Assembly (NCBI GenBank): GCA_026125215.1
Contig: JAHCLN010000008.1
Span: 1-46,309 of the forward strand
Source of the DNA: Opitutaceae bacterium
GTDB lineage: Bacteria; Verrucomicrobiota; Verrucomicrobiia; Opitutales; Opitutaceae
Direction: 5' to 3'
DNA length: 46,309 nt
The translations under genes were made by a program, and so were the position numbers. Of the stretch, positions 25,487-33,363 are shown in pieces. A model generated the notes under the pieces. The model worked only from the letters and a program-made list of their open reading frames with translations, had not been told where the DNA came from and made no database searches. The stretch's first letter is position 1. Each line of letters starts with the position of its first letter.

Positions 25487-26482
25487 TCAAAGCTGGGTGC
25501 CGTCGAGGAAAGGTTCGCCGCTGGCGCCGCGCCGGACGTTTTCCGCGGTCACGCGGGCGATCTCGCCCAGCGCCTCATGGGTGAGAAAAGCCTGGTGCGA
25601 GGTGATGAGGACGTTGGGAAACGTGAGCAGGCGCGAGAGCGCGTCGTCCTCCAGCACCACGCCGGAGAGATCCTCGAAGAAAACGCCTTCCTCTTCCTCG
25701 TAAACATCGAGTGCGACGCCGCCGAGCCGCCGGGACTTCAGCGCGGCGATGAGCGCGACGGTGTCGATGAGTTTGCCGCGGCTGGTGTTCACGAGACAGG
25801 CGCCGGGCTTCATCCGCGCGAGGGTGGTCGCGTTGATGAGATGGTGGGTCTCGGGCGTGAGCGGCGTGTGGAGCGAGACGATGTCGGCGGCGGCCAGCAC
25901 CTCGTCGCGCGGCGCATAGGTGATGCCCTGGGCGGCGGCCCACGTGGGATCCGGCGCGACATCGGCGGCCAGCACGCGGGCGCCGAAGCCGCGGAAAATC
26001 TGCGCGGTGAGCCGGCCGATCTTGCCGGTGCCGATGATGCCCACGGTCTTGCCGTGGATATCGAAGCCGACGAGTCCGGCGAGGGAGAAGTTGTGCTCCC
26101 GCACGCGGTTGTAGGCGCGGTGGATCTTGCGGTTGAGGGTGAGCAGCAGCGCCACGGTGTGCTCGGCCACGGCGTGCGGCGAATACGCCGGCACGCGGGT
26201 GACGGCGAGCCCCAGGGCCTTGGCGGCGGTCAGATCAATGTGATTGAAGCCCGCGCTGCGCAGGGCGACATGGCGGACCCCGGCCCCGGCGAGGATCTTC
26301 AGGCAGGGCGCGTCCAGCCGGTCGTTGACGAAGGCGACCACCGCGACGGCGCCCGCGGCGGTGGCGGCCGTGTCCGCGGTGAGACGAAACTCCTGGAAAC
26401 GCCAGGCGAGGTCTTTGCCCCCGGCGGCAGGGAAGTATTCGCGGTCGTAAGGCTTGGCGTCGTAGAGGGCGGCGGTGATCAT
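25487..26482 (-). CDS. ldhA: D-lactate dehydrogenase-type 2-hydroxyacid dehydrogenase
   Basis: A 331-residue NAD-dependent D-2-hydroxyacid dehydrogenase, closest in style to fermentative D-lactate dehydrogenase (pyruvate to D-lactate). The NAD-binding motif is VGIIGTGKIGRLTAQIF. Catalytic Arg, Glu and His fall in VNTSRGKLIDT, the following Glu-rich stretch VYEEEEGVFFED and TSHQAFLT. The LdhA-like insert EEEEGVFFEDLSG is present. ATG at 26482 gives the family N-terminus MITAALYDAKPYDREYF. It is convergent with the hydrolase. Confidence 0.92.
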   Translation of the reverse strand: MITAALYDAKPYDREYFPAAGGKDLAWRFQEFRLTADTAATAAGAVAVVAFVNDRLDAPCLKILAGAGVRHVALRSAGFNHIDLTAAKALGLAVTRVPAYSPHAVAEHTVALLLTLNRKIHRAYNRVREHNFSLAGLVGFDIHGKTVGIIGTGKIGRLTAQIFRGFGARVLAADVAPDPTWAAAQGITYAPRDEVLAAADIVSLHTPLTPETHHLINATTLARMKPGACLVNTSRGKLIDTVALIAALKSRRLGGVALDVYEEEEGVFFEDLSGVVLEDDALSRLLTFPNVLITSHQAFLTHEALGEIARVTAENVRRGASGEPFLDGTQL

Positions 26483-26556
26483 GGGGACAGCCTGCCATAA
26501 GCACGGGCTACAGTCAGCGCAGGAATTGGCCAAGGCTGCGCGAAAACAGGCCGGGA

Positions 26557-27132
26557 TCAGCGCAGCCGGGCGCACGCTTTGTGCCGCGGGCACGAGACGA
26601 GGTGGTCGTTCACCATGCCCGTGGCCTGCATGAAAGCGTAGATGATGGTCGAGCCCACGAATTTGAAGCCGCGCGCGAGCAGGTCCTTGCTGAGGGCGTC
26701 GCTTTCCGGTGTGCGCGCCGGCATGTCCTTGGGCGTGCGGCGGCGGTTGACGATCGGACGGCCGCCGACGAAGGCCCAGAGGTAGCGGTCGAAGGAGCCA
26801 AACTCCCTTTGCACGGCGAGGAAGGCGCGGGCGTTGCCGATGGTGGCGGCGATCTTGAGCCGGTTGCGGACGATGCCGGGATCGGCAAGCAGGGCGGCGA
26901 CCTTGCGGTCGTCGTAGCGGGCGATCTTCTTCGCGTCGAAGTGGTCGAAGGCGCGCCGGTAGTTTTCGCGCTTGTTGAGGATGGTGGTCCAGCTCAGCCC
27001 GGCCTGCGCGCCCTCGAGGATGAGGAGCTCGAAGAGCGCGCGGTCGTCGTGCAGCGGCACGCCCCACTCGGTGTCGTGGTAGGCGGTGTTCGGTTCGTGC
27101 TCGGCCCAGGGGCAGCGGGTGGATTTCTTCAT
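26557..27132 (-). CDS. tag: DNA-3-methyladenine glycosylase I
   Basis: A 191-residue Tag glycosylase, excising 3-methyladenine from alkylated DNA. RCPWAEHEPNTAYHDTEWGVP (6-26, here named by its ends C7, H17, W22) is the signature start. EGAQAGLSWTTILNKRENYR, FVGSTIIYAFMQATGMVNDH and SCPRH complete it, with zinc ligands Cys and His at both ends. A WYL-type operator/promoter (27142-27176) is immediately upstream, with its -10 hexamer only 9 bp from the start codon. This suggests induction by DNA damage and an almost leaderless mRNA. Confidence 0.96.
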   Translation of the reverse strand: MKKSTRCPWAEHEPNTAYHDTEWGVPLHDDRALFELLILEGAQAGLSWTTILNKRENYRRAFDHFDAKKIARYDDRKVAALLADPGIVRNRLKIAATIGNARAFLAVQREFGSFDRYLWAFVGGRPIVNRRRTPKDMPARTPESDALSKDLLARGFKFVGSTIIYAFMQATGMVNDHLVSCPRHKACARLR

Positions 27133-27141
27133 GCGGCAGTC

Positions 27142-27176
27142 ATCATAACCGACCGGACTGACAGCATCCTGTCAGG
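27142..27176 (-). promoter_or_regulatory. WYL/PafBC-like promoter of tag
   Basis: Read on the minus strand this is CTGACA-GGATGC-TGTCAG (27158-27175), a perfect 6-bp-arm inverted repeat. Ten bases later comes TATGAT (27142-27147). TGTCAG-N10-TAnnnT agrees with the actinobacterial PafBC/RecA-independent DNA-damage promoter consensus as I recall it. A near copy stands at 29196-29229. No ordinary -35 hexamer is needed for this class. Confidence 0.65.
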
Positions 27177-27183
27177 AGCGAAA

Positions 27184-27675
27184 TCAACCTGCCGCCGCCA
27201 GCAGGGCGTTGAGATCCAGCGGCCGGGTGTGCATGGCGAGCTGGCCGTCGGGCGTGCGGGGCCATTCGGCTTCGGGCCGGTCACGGTAAAGTTCGACGCC
27301 GTTTTCGTCCGGGTCGCGCAGGTAGAGCGCCTCGCTCACGCCGTGGTCGCTGGCCCCGTCGAGCGCTACGTCCGCGGCCTGCAGCCGGCGGAGCGCATCC
27401 GCGAGGGCGGCCCGGGTGGGGTAGAGGATGGCCGTGTGGTAGAGCCCGGTGTGGCCGGGCGGGGGCGGGGTGGCGCCGAGGCTTTCCCAGGTGTTGAGTC
27501 CGATATGGTGGTGGTAGCCGCCGGCGGAGACGAAGGCCGCCTGCGTGCCGTATTTCTGCATCAGCTGAAAACCGAGCACGCCGCAGTAGAAAGCGAGGGC
27601 GCGCTCGAGGTCGGCGACCTTGAGGTGCACATGGCCGATGCGGGTGCCGGGGTGAATGGGCTGCGAGTTGGACAT
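27184..27675 (-). CDS. VOC-family (glyoxalase/extradiol dioxygenase-like) protein
   Basis: A 163-residue two-module vicinal-oxygen-chelate protein. Metal ligands are in GHVHLKVADLERALAFY, GLYHTAILYPTRAAL and NGVELYRD, the H/H/E pattern of CatE-like proteins. The middle YHHHIGLNTWES is also typical of that group. It could be a glyoxalase, fosfomycin-resistance or ring-cleavage relative; no pathway context decides. The start is ATG at 27675. It ends 52 bp before the tag start, with the WYL-type site between them. Confidence 0.87.
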   Translation of the reverse strand: MSNSQPIHPGTRIGHVHLKVADLERALAFYCGVLGFQLMQKYGTQAAFVSAGGYHHHIGLNTWESLGATPPPPGHTGLYHTAILYPTRAALADALRRLQAADVALDGASDHGVSEALYLRDPDENGVELYRDRPEAEWPRTPDGQLAMHTRPLDLNALLAAAG

Positions 27676-27775
27676 GCCGCAGGTTGGCAGAAACCCCGGC
27701 AAACGCAAAGCCGGGATGCATCCGGCGGCTCGACACCTGCGGTCCGCCGGCCATCGTGGTGCCCGCGCCTCCACC

Positions 27776-28195
27776 ATGAAACACTTCAATCTCAACTTCC
27801 TGCCCCAAAGCACCGATCTCGCCCTGCTCATTCTGCGGGTGTGGCTGGGGCTCTCGATGCTCCTGCTCCACGGCTGGGGCAAGCTGGTGAACCTCATCAA
27901 CGGCACCTCGAAGTTCCCCGACCTGCTGGGACTCGGCCAGACGCCCACGCTGATCCTGGTGGTTTTTGCCGAGGTGGTGTGCGCGGCGCTGCTGGTGGCG
28001 GGCATTTATACGCGGTTCTGCGCGCTGCTGCTGGCGATCACGATGGGCGTGGCCTATTTCATCGCGCACGGCGCCAAGCTCAGCGGTCCGGGCAACGGTG
28101 AACTGGCGTTTATCTTTCTCGCCGGGTTTGTCACGCTGGTCGTGGCCGGCGGCGGCCGGTTCGGCTTCGACCGGAAGCTGGGCGCCAAGGGCTGA
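27776..28195 (+). CDS. DoxX-family membrane protein
   Basis: A 139-residue protein with four hydrophobic segments (about 15-35, 55-75, 78-95, 105-125), the DoxX/DoxD arrangement. LRVWLGLSMLLLHGWGKL and LVVFAEVVCAALLVAGIYTRF are family-like. DoxX proteins have been linked to thiol and oxidative-stress homeostasis. ATG at 27776 is used. It precedes the WYL regulator by 12 bp and may be cotranscribed. Confidence 0.88.
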   Translation: MKHFNLNFLPQSTDLALLILRVWLGLSMLLLHGWGKLVNLINGTSKFPDLLGLGQTPTLILVVFAEVVCAALLVAGIYTRFCALLLAITMGVAYFIAHGAKLSGPGNGELAFIFLAGFVTLVVAGGGRFGFDRKLGAKG

Positions 28196-28207
28196 TCCGG
28201 CCTGCGC

Positions 28208-29158
28208 ATGAACCGCACGGACCGTCTGGTCGCGATGGTGATGCATCTGCAGGGGCGGCGCGTAGTGCGCGCCGCCGAGCTGGCCGCGCATTTCGAGGTT
28301 ACCGAGCGCACCATCTACCGCGACATCGCCGCACTCAGCGAGGCCGGGGTGCCGATCGCCGGCGAGGCGGGCGTGGGCTACAGCCTGATGAAGGGCTACC
28401 AGTTGCCGCCGGTGATGTTCACCGCCGAGGAGGCCTCTGCGCTTTTTGTGGGCGGCGAGTTGGTGAAGCAGTTCACCGACGCCTCGCTGCACGGACCGAT
28501 GGCCTCGGCCTTGGAAAAACTGCGTGCCGTGCTGCCGCGCGACCGGCAGGACCACGTCGAACGGCTGGTGAGCCGCACGCTGGTGCTCGGCCGGCCGGGG
28601 CGCGCCGCACCCGAAACCGCGGCGCAGCGCTGGCTCGCGACCGTCCAGCAGGGCGTGGTGCTGCGGCGGGTGCTGCGTCTGGTCTACCACGGGCGCGAGC
28701 GGGAGGAGGAGACGCAGCGCGACGTGGAGCCGCACGGCATCGTCTTTTACGGCGGCGCCTGGTATCTGGTCGCGTGGTGCCGGCTCCGGCAGGACTACCG
28801 GCACTTCCGCATCGACCGCATCCGCCGGCTGGAACTGCTGCCGACGGGCTTTGCCCCGCGGGAGAACTTCTCGCTCGAACGCCACATGCAGGAGAGCGAT
28901 GCCCGCGGGCAGAGCATCGCGGTGCGCGTCTGGTTTTGCCGGCGCTCGCAGGAGCGGGCGCAGCGCGAGAGCTATGCCACGCTCAGCCCCGGCACCGTGC
29001 GCGACGGCGGCACGGAGTTTACGCTCTACACCTACTCGCTCGACTGGATGGCGCAGTGGCTGCTCTCGTTTGGCGACGGCGCCGAGGCGCTGGCCCCGGC
29101 GAAGCTGCGGCAAAAGGTCCGGGCGCTGGCGCGACGGGTGGTGGAGAAGCACGCCTGA
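28208..29158 (+). CDS. WYL-domain transcriptional regulator
   Basis: A 316-residue regulator with an N-terminal winged helix (HTH_11, about 5-60; LAAHFEVTERTIYRDIAALS), a WYL domain containing the literal W185-Y-L187 in YGGAWYLVAWC, and a WCX C-terminal extension. WYL domains can bind nucleic-acid ligands. Relatives PafBC and DriD activate DNA-damage genes, while YafY-type proteins are less understood. It is followed by a VOC gene that carries a TGTCA inverted-repeat promoter 37 bp downstream of its stop; the same site precedes tag. It is therefore the likely regulator of both. Confidence 0.93.
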   Translation: MNRTDRLVAMVMHLQGRRVVRAAELAAHFEVTERTIYRDIAALSEAGVPIAGEAGVGYSLMKGYQLPPVMFTAEEASALFVGGELVKQFTDASLHGPMASALEKLRAVLPRDRQDHVERLVSRTLVLGRPGRAAPETAAQRWLATVQQGVVLRRVLRLVYHGREREEETQRDVEPHGIVFYGGAWYLVAWCRLRQDYRHFRIDRIRRLELLPTGFAPRENFSLERHMQESDARGQSIAVRVWFCRRSQERAQRESYATLSPGTVRDGGTEFTLYTYSLDWMAQWLLSFGDGAEALAPAKLRQKVRALARRVVEKHA

Positions 29159-29195
29159 CTGCACGGTCTGGCATCCGGCCTGCTTCGGAAATCCT

Positions 29196-29229
29196 CCTGA
29201 CATAGGGTTGTCAGGCCGTCCGGTATGAT
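29196..29229 (+). promoter_or_regulatory. WYL/PafBC-like promoter of the VOC gene
   Basis: CCTGACA-TAGGGT-TGTCAGG (29196-29215) is a perfect 7-bp-arm inverted repeat, and TATGAT follows at 29224-29229. The arms, the 6-bp centre length, and the following CCG...CGGT-ATGATGAC stretch match the tag promoter on the opposite strand. The gap from TGTCAG to TATGAT is 9 bp here and 10 bp there. It starts 37 bp after the regulator stop and precedes the VOC start by 24 bp. Confidence 0.65.
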
Positions 29230-29253
29230 GACGGCACCTCATCCCATCCCGTC

Positions 29254-29631
29254 ATGCAAATCACCGAAATCGCCTTCACCGGCTACCCCGTCACCGATGT
29301 GGCCCGCGCCCGGGCCTTTTACGAGGGCGTGCTTAAACTCAAGACCGGCGCCACCTTCGAGCACGAGGGCAAGTCGTGGATCGAATACGACATCGGCCCC
29401 GGCACGCTCGCCATCTCCAACATGTCGGGGGAGCAGTGGAAACCGTCATCCGATGGCCCGGCCGTCGCGCTGGAGGTGGCCGAATTCGACACCGCGATTG
29501 CCGCGCTGCGTGCGGCCGGGGTGAAGTTCCTCATCGAGCCGATGGACAGCGGCGTGTGCCGGATGGCGATTGTCGCCGATCCCGACGGCAACTCGCTGGC
29601 CATCCACAAGCGCAATCCGCCCAAAGCCTGA
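29254..29631 (+). CDS. VOC-family protein (glyoxalase-like)
   Basis: A 125-residue single VOC protein. ITEIAFTGYPVTDVARARAF forms the N-terminal module, with a YE at the first position of the family's fold and DPDGNSLAIHKR at the end. The classical metal His near position 8 is replaced by F/T, so metal chemistry is unclear. It has its own WYL-type promoter and is followed by another VOC gene after 11 bp. This is the most likely target of the neighbouring WYL regulator. Confidence 0.85.
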   Translation: MQITEIAFTGYPVTDVARARAFYEGVLKLKTGATFEHEGKSWIEYDIGPGTLAISNMSGEQWKPSSDGPAVALEVAEFDTAIAALRAAGVKFLIEPMDSGVCRMAIVADPDGNSLAIHKRNPPKA

Positions 29632-29642
29632 GGACCGCCGTG

Positions 29643-30086
29643 ATGTCACCGGAAGAATTTCCCGTCTTTCCCGCGCCCCTTCACACCGGGCTGGTCACGC
29701 CGCGGCTGTTTGCGACGTGGGACTTTTACACCGAGCACCTCGGATTTCGCACGGTGCATGAGAGCCGCGGCTGCGTGCAGTTGTTTCACCCCTGCGGGGC
29801 GCGGCTCACGCTCCTGCAGGAAGAGGCGGGTATCGCGCCGGCCGAGCTGGTGAGCGCGACCGACGGCCGCGGCATCTGGCTGACGCTGGAGGTGGCGGAT
29901 GCCGGTGCCGAGCGGCGGCGGCTGCACGCAGTGGGGTTGAGCCCGGAAGACCTGCCGGAGAACGGCCCGTGGCCGGCGGCGGCATTTACCGTGAGCGATC
30001 CCAACGGCGTGCTGGTCATCATCACCCCGCGGTCCCGGCCACCGTCCGCCCGTCTTCTCCCCGCCATGGCCACGGCCGTGGGATGA
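29643..30086 (+). CDS. second VOC-family protein
   Basis: A 147-residue VOC protein, LHTGLVTPRLFATWDFYTEHLGFRT at the start and FTVSDPNGVLVIITPRSRP at the end. It is distinct from the preceding one and seems similar to small glyoxalase/bleomycin-resistance proteins. The start is ATG at 29643, 11 bp after the previous stop, so it should share the WYL-type promoter. Substrate unknown. Confidence 0.82.
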   Translation: MSPEEFPVFPAPLHTGLVTPRLFATWDFYTEHLGFRTVHESRGCVQLFHPCGARLTLLQEEAGIAPAELVSATDGRGIWLTLEVADAGAERRRLHAVGLSPEDLPENGPWPAAAFTVSDPNGVLVIITPRSRPPSARLLPAMATAVG

Positions 30087-30181
30087 GGGTTCAGGCGGGC
30101 GACAGGGTAGGTCAGCGCACGGGTGCGTTTGGCCGCGGGTGCTTGCCATGCGGGGTGGCGGCGGTTCACGTTGGACCGCTT

Positions 30182-32002
30182 ATGGCGCTGCTCAGCCTGC
30201 TCGACATCAATCTCAGCTTCGGTGGTCCCGCGGTCCTGGAGAACCTGAACTTTCAGGTGGATCCGGGCGAGCGCGTCTGCCTGCTCGGGCGCAACGGCGC
30301 AGGCAAGACCACCCTGATGCGTGTGATCGCGGGAGAGATGGAGCCCGATTCCGGCGATGTTTTCCGGCCCAACGGGGCGGTCTATACCCGGTTGACGCAG
30401 GAGATTCCCGAAGGTCTTACCGGTTCGGTCCACGATCTGGTCTATGCCGGGCTGCGGCCCAACGACGACCATCACGAGGAGGATTGGGAACGCGATGTGC
30501 GGGTGGAGGATCTCATCGCCCACGTCGGACTCAAGCCGGACGCCCGCTTTGAGGAGCTTTCCGGCGGTCTGAAGCGACGTGCGTTGCTGGCCCGCGCCCT
30601 GGCCGGCCAGCCCGACCTGTTGCTGCTCGACGAACCGACCAACCACCTCGATCTCGATTCCATCCTGTGGCTGGAAAACTTCCTGCTCGAGGAAAAGGTC
30701 TCGCTGTTTTTCGTCACCCACGACCGTGCTTTCCTGCGCAAGCTCGCCACGCGCATCGTCGAGCTCGACCGCGGGCGGCTGGCGAGCTGGGCCTGCGACT
30801 ACGACACCTACCTCGTGCGCAAGGAGGAGGTTATGCTGGCCGAGGAAGTGCAGCAGGCGGCCTTTGACAGGAAGCTCGCACAGGAGGAGGCGTGGTCGCG
30901 CCGCAAGCCCGGCGCGCAGCGCAAACGCTCCGGCGCCCGGCTCGACGCCCTCAAAAAAATGCGGGCCGAGCGCGCCGAGCGGCGCACGCGGCAGGGCAGC
31001 GTGGCCATGCAACTGGCCGAGGCCGGGCGCACCGGCATGAAGGTCATCGAGGCCGAGAACCTCACCTTTGCGTGGCCGGGCCAGCCGCCGCTGGTGCGGG
31101 ATTTTTCCACCGTGCTCACGCGCGGCGACAAGCTCGGGCTCATCGGGCCCAACGGCGCGGGCAAGACCACGTTCATCAAGCTCCTGCTCGGCCAGCTCGC
31201 GCCGACCGGCGGCACGCTCAGGCACGGCACCAACCTCGAGGTGCTCTACTTCGACCAGTTGCGCGCGCAGATCGACGGCGACAAGACCGTGGCCGACAAC
31301 ATCGCCGACGGCAACGAGACCGTGACCATCAACGGCCGCACGCGCCACGTTATCAGCTACCTGCAGGATTTTCTCTTCGAGCCGGCCCGCGCCCGCACGC
31401 CGGCCCGCGTGCTCTCCGGCGGCGAACGCAACCGGCTCCTGCTTGCGCGGCTTTTCACCAAACCGGCCAACGTGCTCGTGCTCGACGAGCCGACCAACGA
31501 CCTCGACGCCGAGACGCTTGACCTGCTGGAGGACCTGCTCGTCGAATACCAGGGCACGCTGCTCGTCGTGAGCCACGACCGCGATTTCCTGGACAACGTC
31601 GTCACCGGCACGCTCGTTTTTGAAGGCGACGGCCGCATCGGTGAATACATCGGCGGCTATTCGGACTGGATGGCCGAAAAGGCCAAGCGGGCCGCGGCGG
31701 AAGCCGCGGCTCCGGCGCGGACTGAAGCCAAAGCGAGCGCCGCGGCCGCCGTCCCGTCTCCGGCCAAAGCCCGGAAGCTTACCAACAAGGAGCAGCGCGA
31801 ACTGGAGACCTTGCCCGCGACCATCGAGGCGCTGGAAAAGGAGCAGGCGGAACTCACCGCGAAGCTGGCCGACCCGGTGTTTTACAAGCAGGAGTCGGCT
31901 CGCTTCGCCGAGGTAAAGGCGCGGCTCGAAACCATCGAACGCGAACACGCAACGGCCTTCGCCCGCTGGGAGGAGCTGGAGTCGGCCGGTCGCGCAAAGT
32001 GA
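30182..32002 (+). CDS. uup: ABC-F ATPase of the Uup type
   Basis: A 606-residue soluble ATPase with two ABC domains. Walker A motifs are GRNGAGKT (36-43) and GPNGAGKT; the signatures are LSGGLKRRALLARAL and LSGGERNRLLLARLF; the Walker B regions are LLLLDEPTNHLDL and VLVLDEPTNDLD. The C-terminal Ala/Lys linker and coiled coil (KEQRELETLPATIEALEKEQ... to the end) is the Uup C-terminal domain. ABC-F proteins bind ribosomes; Uup has been tied to suppression of transposon excision and to ribosome and branched-DNA functions. ATG at 30182 is used. Confidence 0.95.
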   Translation: MALLSLLDINLSFGGPAVLENLNFQVDPGERVCLLGRNGAGKTTLMRVIAGEMEPDSGDVFRPNGAVYTRLTQEIPEGLTGSVHDLVYAGLRPNDDHHEEDWERDVRVEDLIAHVGLKPDARFEELSGGLKRRALLARALAGQPDLLLLDEPTNHLDLDSILWLENFLLEEKVSLFFVTHDRAFLRKLATRIVELDRGRLASWACDYDTYLVRKEEVMLAEEVQQAAFDRKLAQEEAWSRRKPGAQRKRSGARLDALKKMRAERAERRTRQGSVAMQLAEAGRTGMKVIEAENLTFAWPGQPPLVRDFSTVLTRGDKLGLIGPNGAGKTTFIKLLLGQLAPTGGTLRHGTNLEVLYFDQLRAQIDGDKTVADNIADGNETVTINGRTRHVISYLQDFLFEPARARTPARVLSGGERNRLLLARLFTKPANVLVLDEPTNDLDAETLDLLEDLLVEYQGTLLVVSHDRDFLDNVVTGTLVFEGDGRIGEYIGGYSDWMAEKAKRAAAEAAAPARTEAKASAAAAVPSPAKARKLTNKEQRELETLPATIEALEKEQAELTAKLADPVFYKQESARFAEVKARLETIEREHATAFARWEELESAGRAK

Positions 32003-32331
32003 GCGGATTTCCGGCGGGTCATCGCCGGCCTGAATCCGGGTCCCGGGGTTGCTGGCGCGCAATCGTGCGGCGGTCCGCTGCGGACAGGCAGGCCGGATGC
32101 ACGCATTGCACCAGAAAGTCGTGCTGGCTGGCGTCGTTGTGCGGTGCGGGCCGGGCCGGCGGTGCGGGTGGCGGGACCGCTCGCGCCAGCGGCCGGGCGA
32201 GCCAGGCATCAAGCCGGGGCGTGTGGAGCCGGCCGGGGAAAGCGCCGGTCGGCGTGGATTCGAGCATGTCTTGGTGGGGCATGGGTGGCGTTGGTTTGAA
32301 ACGCCCGCCCGTGGCCTGCACCGTGGGACAA

Positions 32332-32364
32332 CAAAAAGCCCCTCCGGTGTGGCACCGGAGGGGC
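32332..32364 (-). terminator. rho-independent terminator (minus strand)
   Basis: Perfect 12-bp stem GCCCCTCCGGTG / CACCGGAGGGGC with a 3-nt loop, followed on the minus strand by TTTTTG. No T-run follows on the plus strand, so it ends a leftward transcript starting in 32366-32587. No known gene is in that position. Confidence 0.85.
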
Positions 32365-32379
32365 GAAAGTTGAAAACGA

Positions 32380-32487
32380 TCAGCTTCCCCGCGGTGCGCC
32401 GGTAACGGCGGAAATGACGACGACGGAAACGACCGCGGCGGAAAGGCTGCGGGCGGAAACGAGGATCGTGGACGCGGAAGCGATCAT
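32380..32487 (-). CDS. putative 35-residue hydrophobic peptide
   Basis: ATG at 32487 to TGA at 32380, just before a strong terminator. The product (MIASASTILVSARSLSAAVV and on) is hydrophobic with a serine every five residues, caused by a 15-bp repeat in the DNA (units at 32410, 32425, 32440 and 32455). In another frame the same DNA would give an Arg/Phe-rich FRRxR repeat, but that frame runs through the terminator. No ribosome-binding site is clear. It may be a leader or membrane peptide, or the transcript may be a small RNA. Confidence 0.3.
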   Translation of the reverse strand: MIASASTILVSARSLSAAVVSVVVISAVTGAPRGS

Positions 32488-32587
32488 GTAGCGGGTCGGT
32501 GAAGCCAGAAGCTCCGGCCGTTGTCGAGTGCGAAGCAGAGGTGGGTAAATCTTGCGTCACCCGGTCAGGCACTCAAGCTGAGTCACC

Positions 32588-33178
32588 GTGAGTGCTGAAG
32601 TGAGTCCGCCGTTGTCCGTGCTGTATCAGATAGATGCCGAGGACCGGATTTGTCATGTGAACGAGACTTGGGAAGACTTTGCCCAGGAAAACGCAGGCCA
32701 GGCCCTGATCTGCGCCCGAGTGTTGGGTCAATCCCTGTGGGACCAAATCTGCGATGCCACGACGAGGGAGCTTTACCGCCAGATGGTGAAACGTGCGCGC
32801 GAGGGCCACACGGTGAGGTTTCACTACCGGTGCGATGCCCCGGACCGGCGCCGGCTGTTTCGCATGACGATCACGCCGGTTGGTGCGGGCGTGGTCGAGT
32901 TTGTGTCGCAGCTGCGCCGCGAGGAGGTGCGGCCCAAGGTGATGCTGTTGGACCGGCTGGAGCAGAACCGCAGCGAGGAGCTGGTGCGCATCTGCAGCTG
33001 GTGCGAAAAGGCGGCGTTGCCCGACGGCCGCTGGGTGCCGGTGGAAGAGGGGGTGGAAGCGATGAAGCTCATGCAGCGGGAGCGGCTCCCCGGACTCACC
33101 CACGGAATTTGCGAACACTGCAAGGTGCGCATGCTGCGGCAGATCGAACGCACCGTCGCAGGGCGCAAGGCGGTCTGA
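32588..33178 (+). CDS. PAS-like protein with C-terminal Cys-pair (CSWC/CEHC) domain
   Basis: A 196-residue protein. Residues about 8-115 resemble a PAS sensor domain (VLYQIDAEDRICHVNETWEDFA, typical HVN start). The C-terminal 65 residues hold ICSWCEKAALPDGRWVPVEE and LTHGICEHCKVRML, a CxxC...CxxC zinc-like module often found after PAS or receiver domains. The start is GTG at 32588. It lacks a kinase, GGDEF or DNA-binding domain, so it may sense a ligand and bind a partner. No obvious partner is adjacent. Confidence 0.72.
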   Translation: MSAEVSPPLSVLYQIDAEDRICHVNETWEDFAQENAGQALICARVLGQSLWDQICDATTRELYRQMVKRAREGHTVRFHYRCDAPDRRRLFRMTITPVGAGVVEFVSQLRREEVRPKVMLLDRLEQNRSEELVRICSWCEKAALPDGRWVPVEEGVEAMKLMQRERLPGLTHGICEHCKVRMLRQIERTVAGRKAV

Positions 33179-33213
33179 CCCGCGCGCCCGGATCGGTTTA
33201 ATAAAAATCCCGA

Positions 33214-33257
33214 CCGCGGTCCGCTCGGAGAGCGGCCCCTGCCGGCGCTTCCGCGCC
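33214..33257. repeat. dispersed intergenic repeat, copy 2
   Basis: Differs at three of 44 positions from 2-45. It again contains the CTCGGAGAGCGG hairpin core and GCGCTTCCGCGCC end. It stands between the PAS gene and the tlpA-like terminator. Confidence 0.75.
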
Positions 33258-33307
33258 GCAGTGTGACGGCCGCTTATTTATCAAACCGCTCTGTCTTGGC
33301 GTTGCCC

Positions 33308-33336
33308 AAAAAAGCCCCGGCAGGTGAGGCCGGGGC
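33308..33336 (-). terminator. terminator of the TlpA-like gene
   Basis: Stem GCCCCGGC / GCCGGGGC around a 7-nt loop, followed on the minus strand by TTTTTT. It is 28 bp after the stop at 33364. Confidence 0.85.
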
Positions 33337-33363
33337 GCGCGGTGAAAATCGGGGGCGTGTTGC

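Larger units (their letters stand above)
32003..32587. other. gene-poor spacer with a probable small minus-strand transcript
   Basis: Between uup and the PAS gene no conserved protein gene is visible. The notable content is on the minus strand. A possible promoter TTGAGT-N17-AAGATT lies near 32543-32571. A 15-bp-period repeat covers 32410-32469. A 35-codon frame covers 32380-32487, and a strong terminator at 32332-32364. Open frames at 32019-32321 look like codon-bias artefacts. Confidence 0.5.

Noticed and set aside
32019..32321. Possible 100-residue minus-strand protein
   Set aside because: Pro/Ala/Arg composition typical of a chance frame, no ribosome-binding site, no family.
29786..32572. 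Very long minus-strand frame opposite uup
   Set aside because: Shadow of uup; the beginning runs through a strong terminator. Only the repeat part at 32380-32487 was kept as a possible short gene in another frame.
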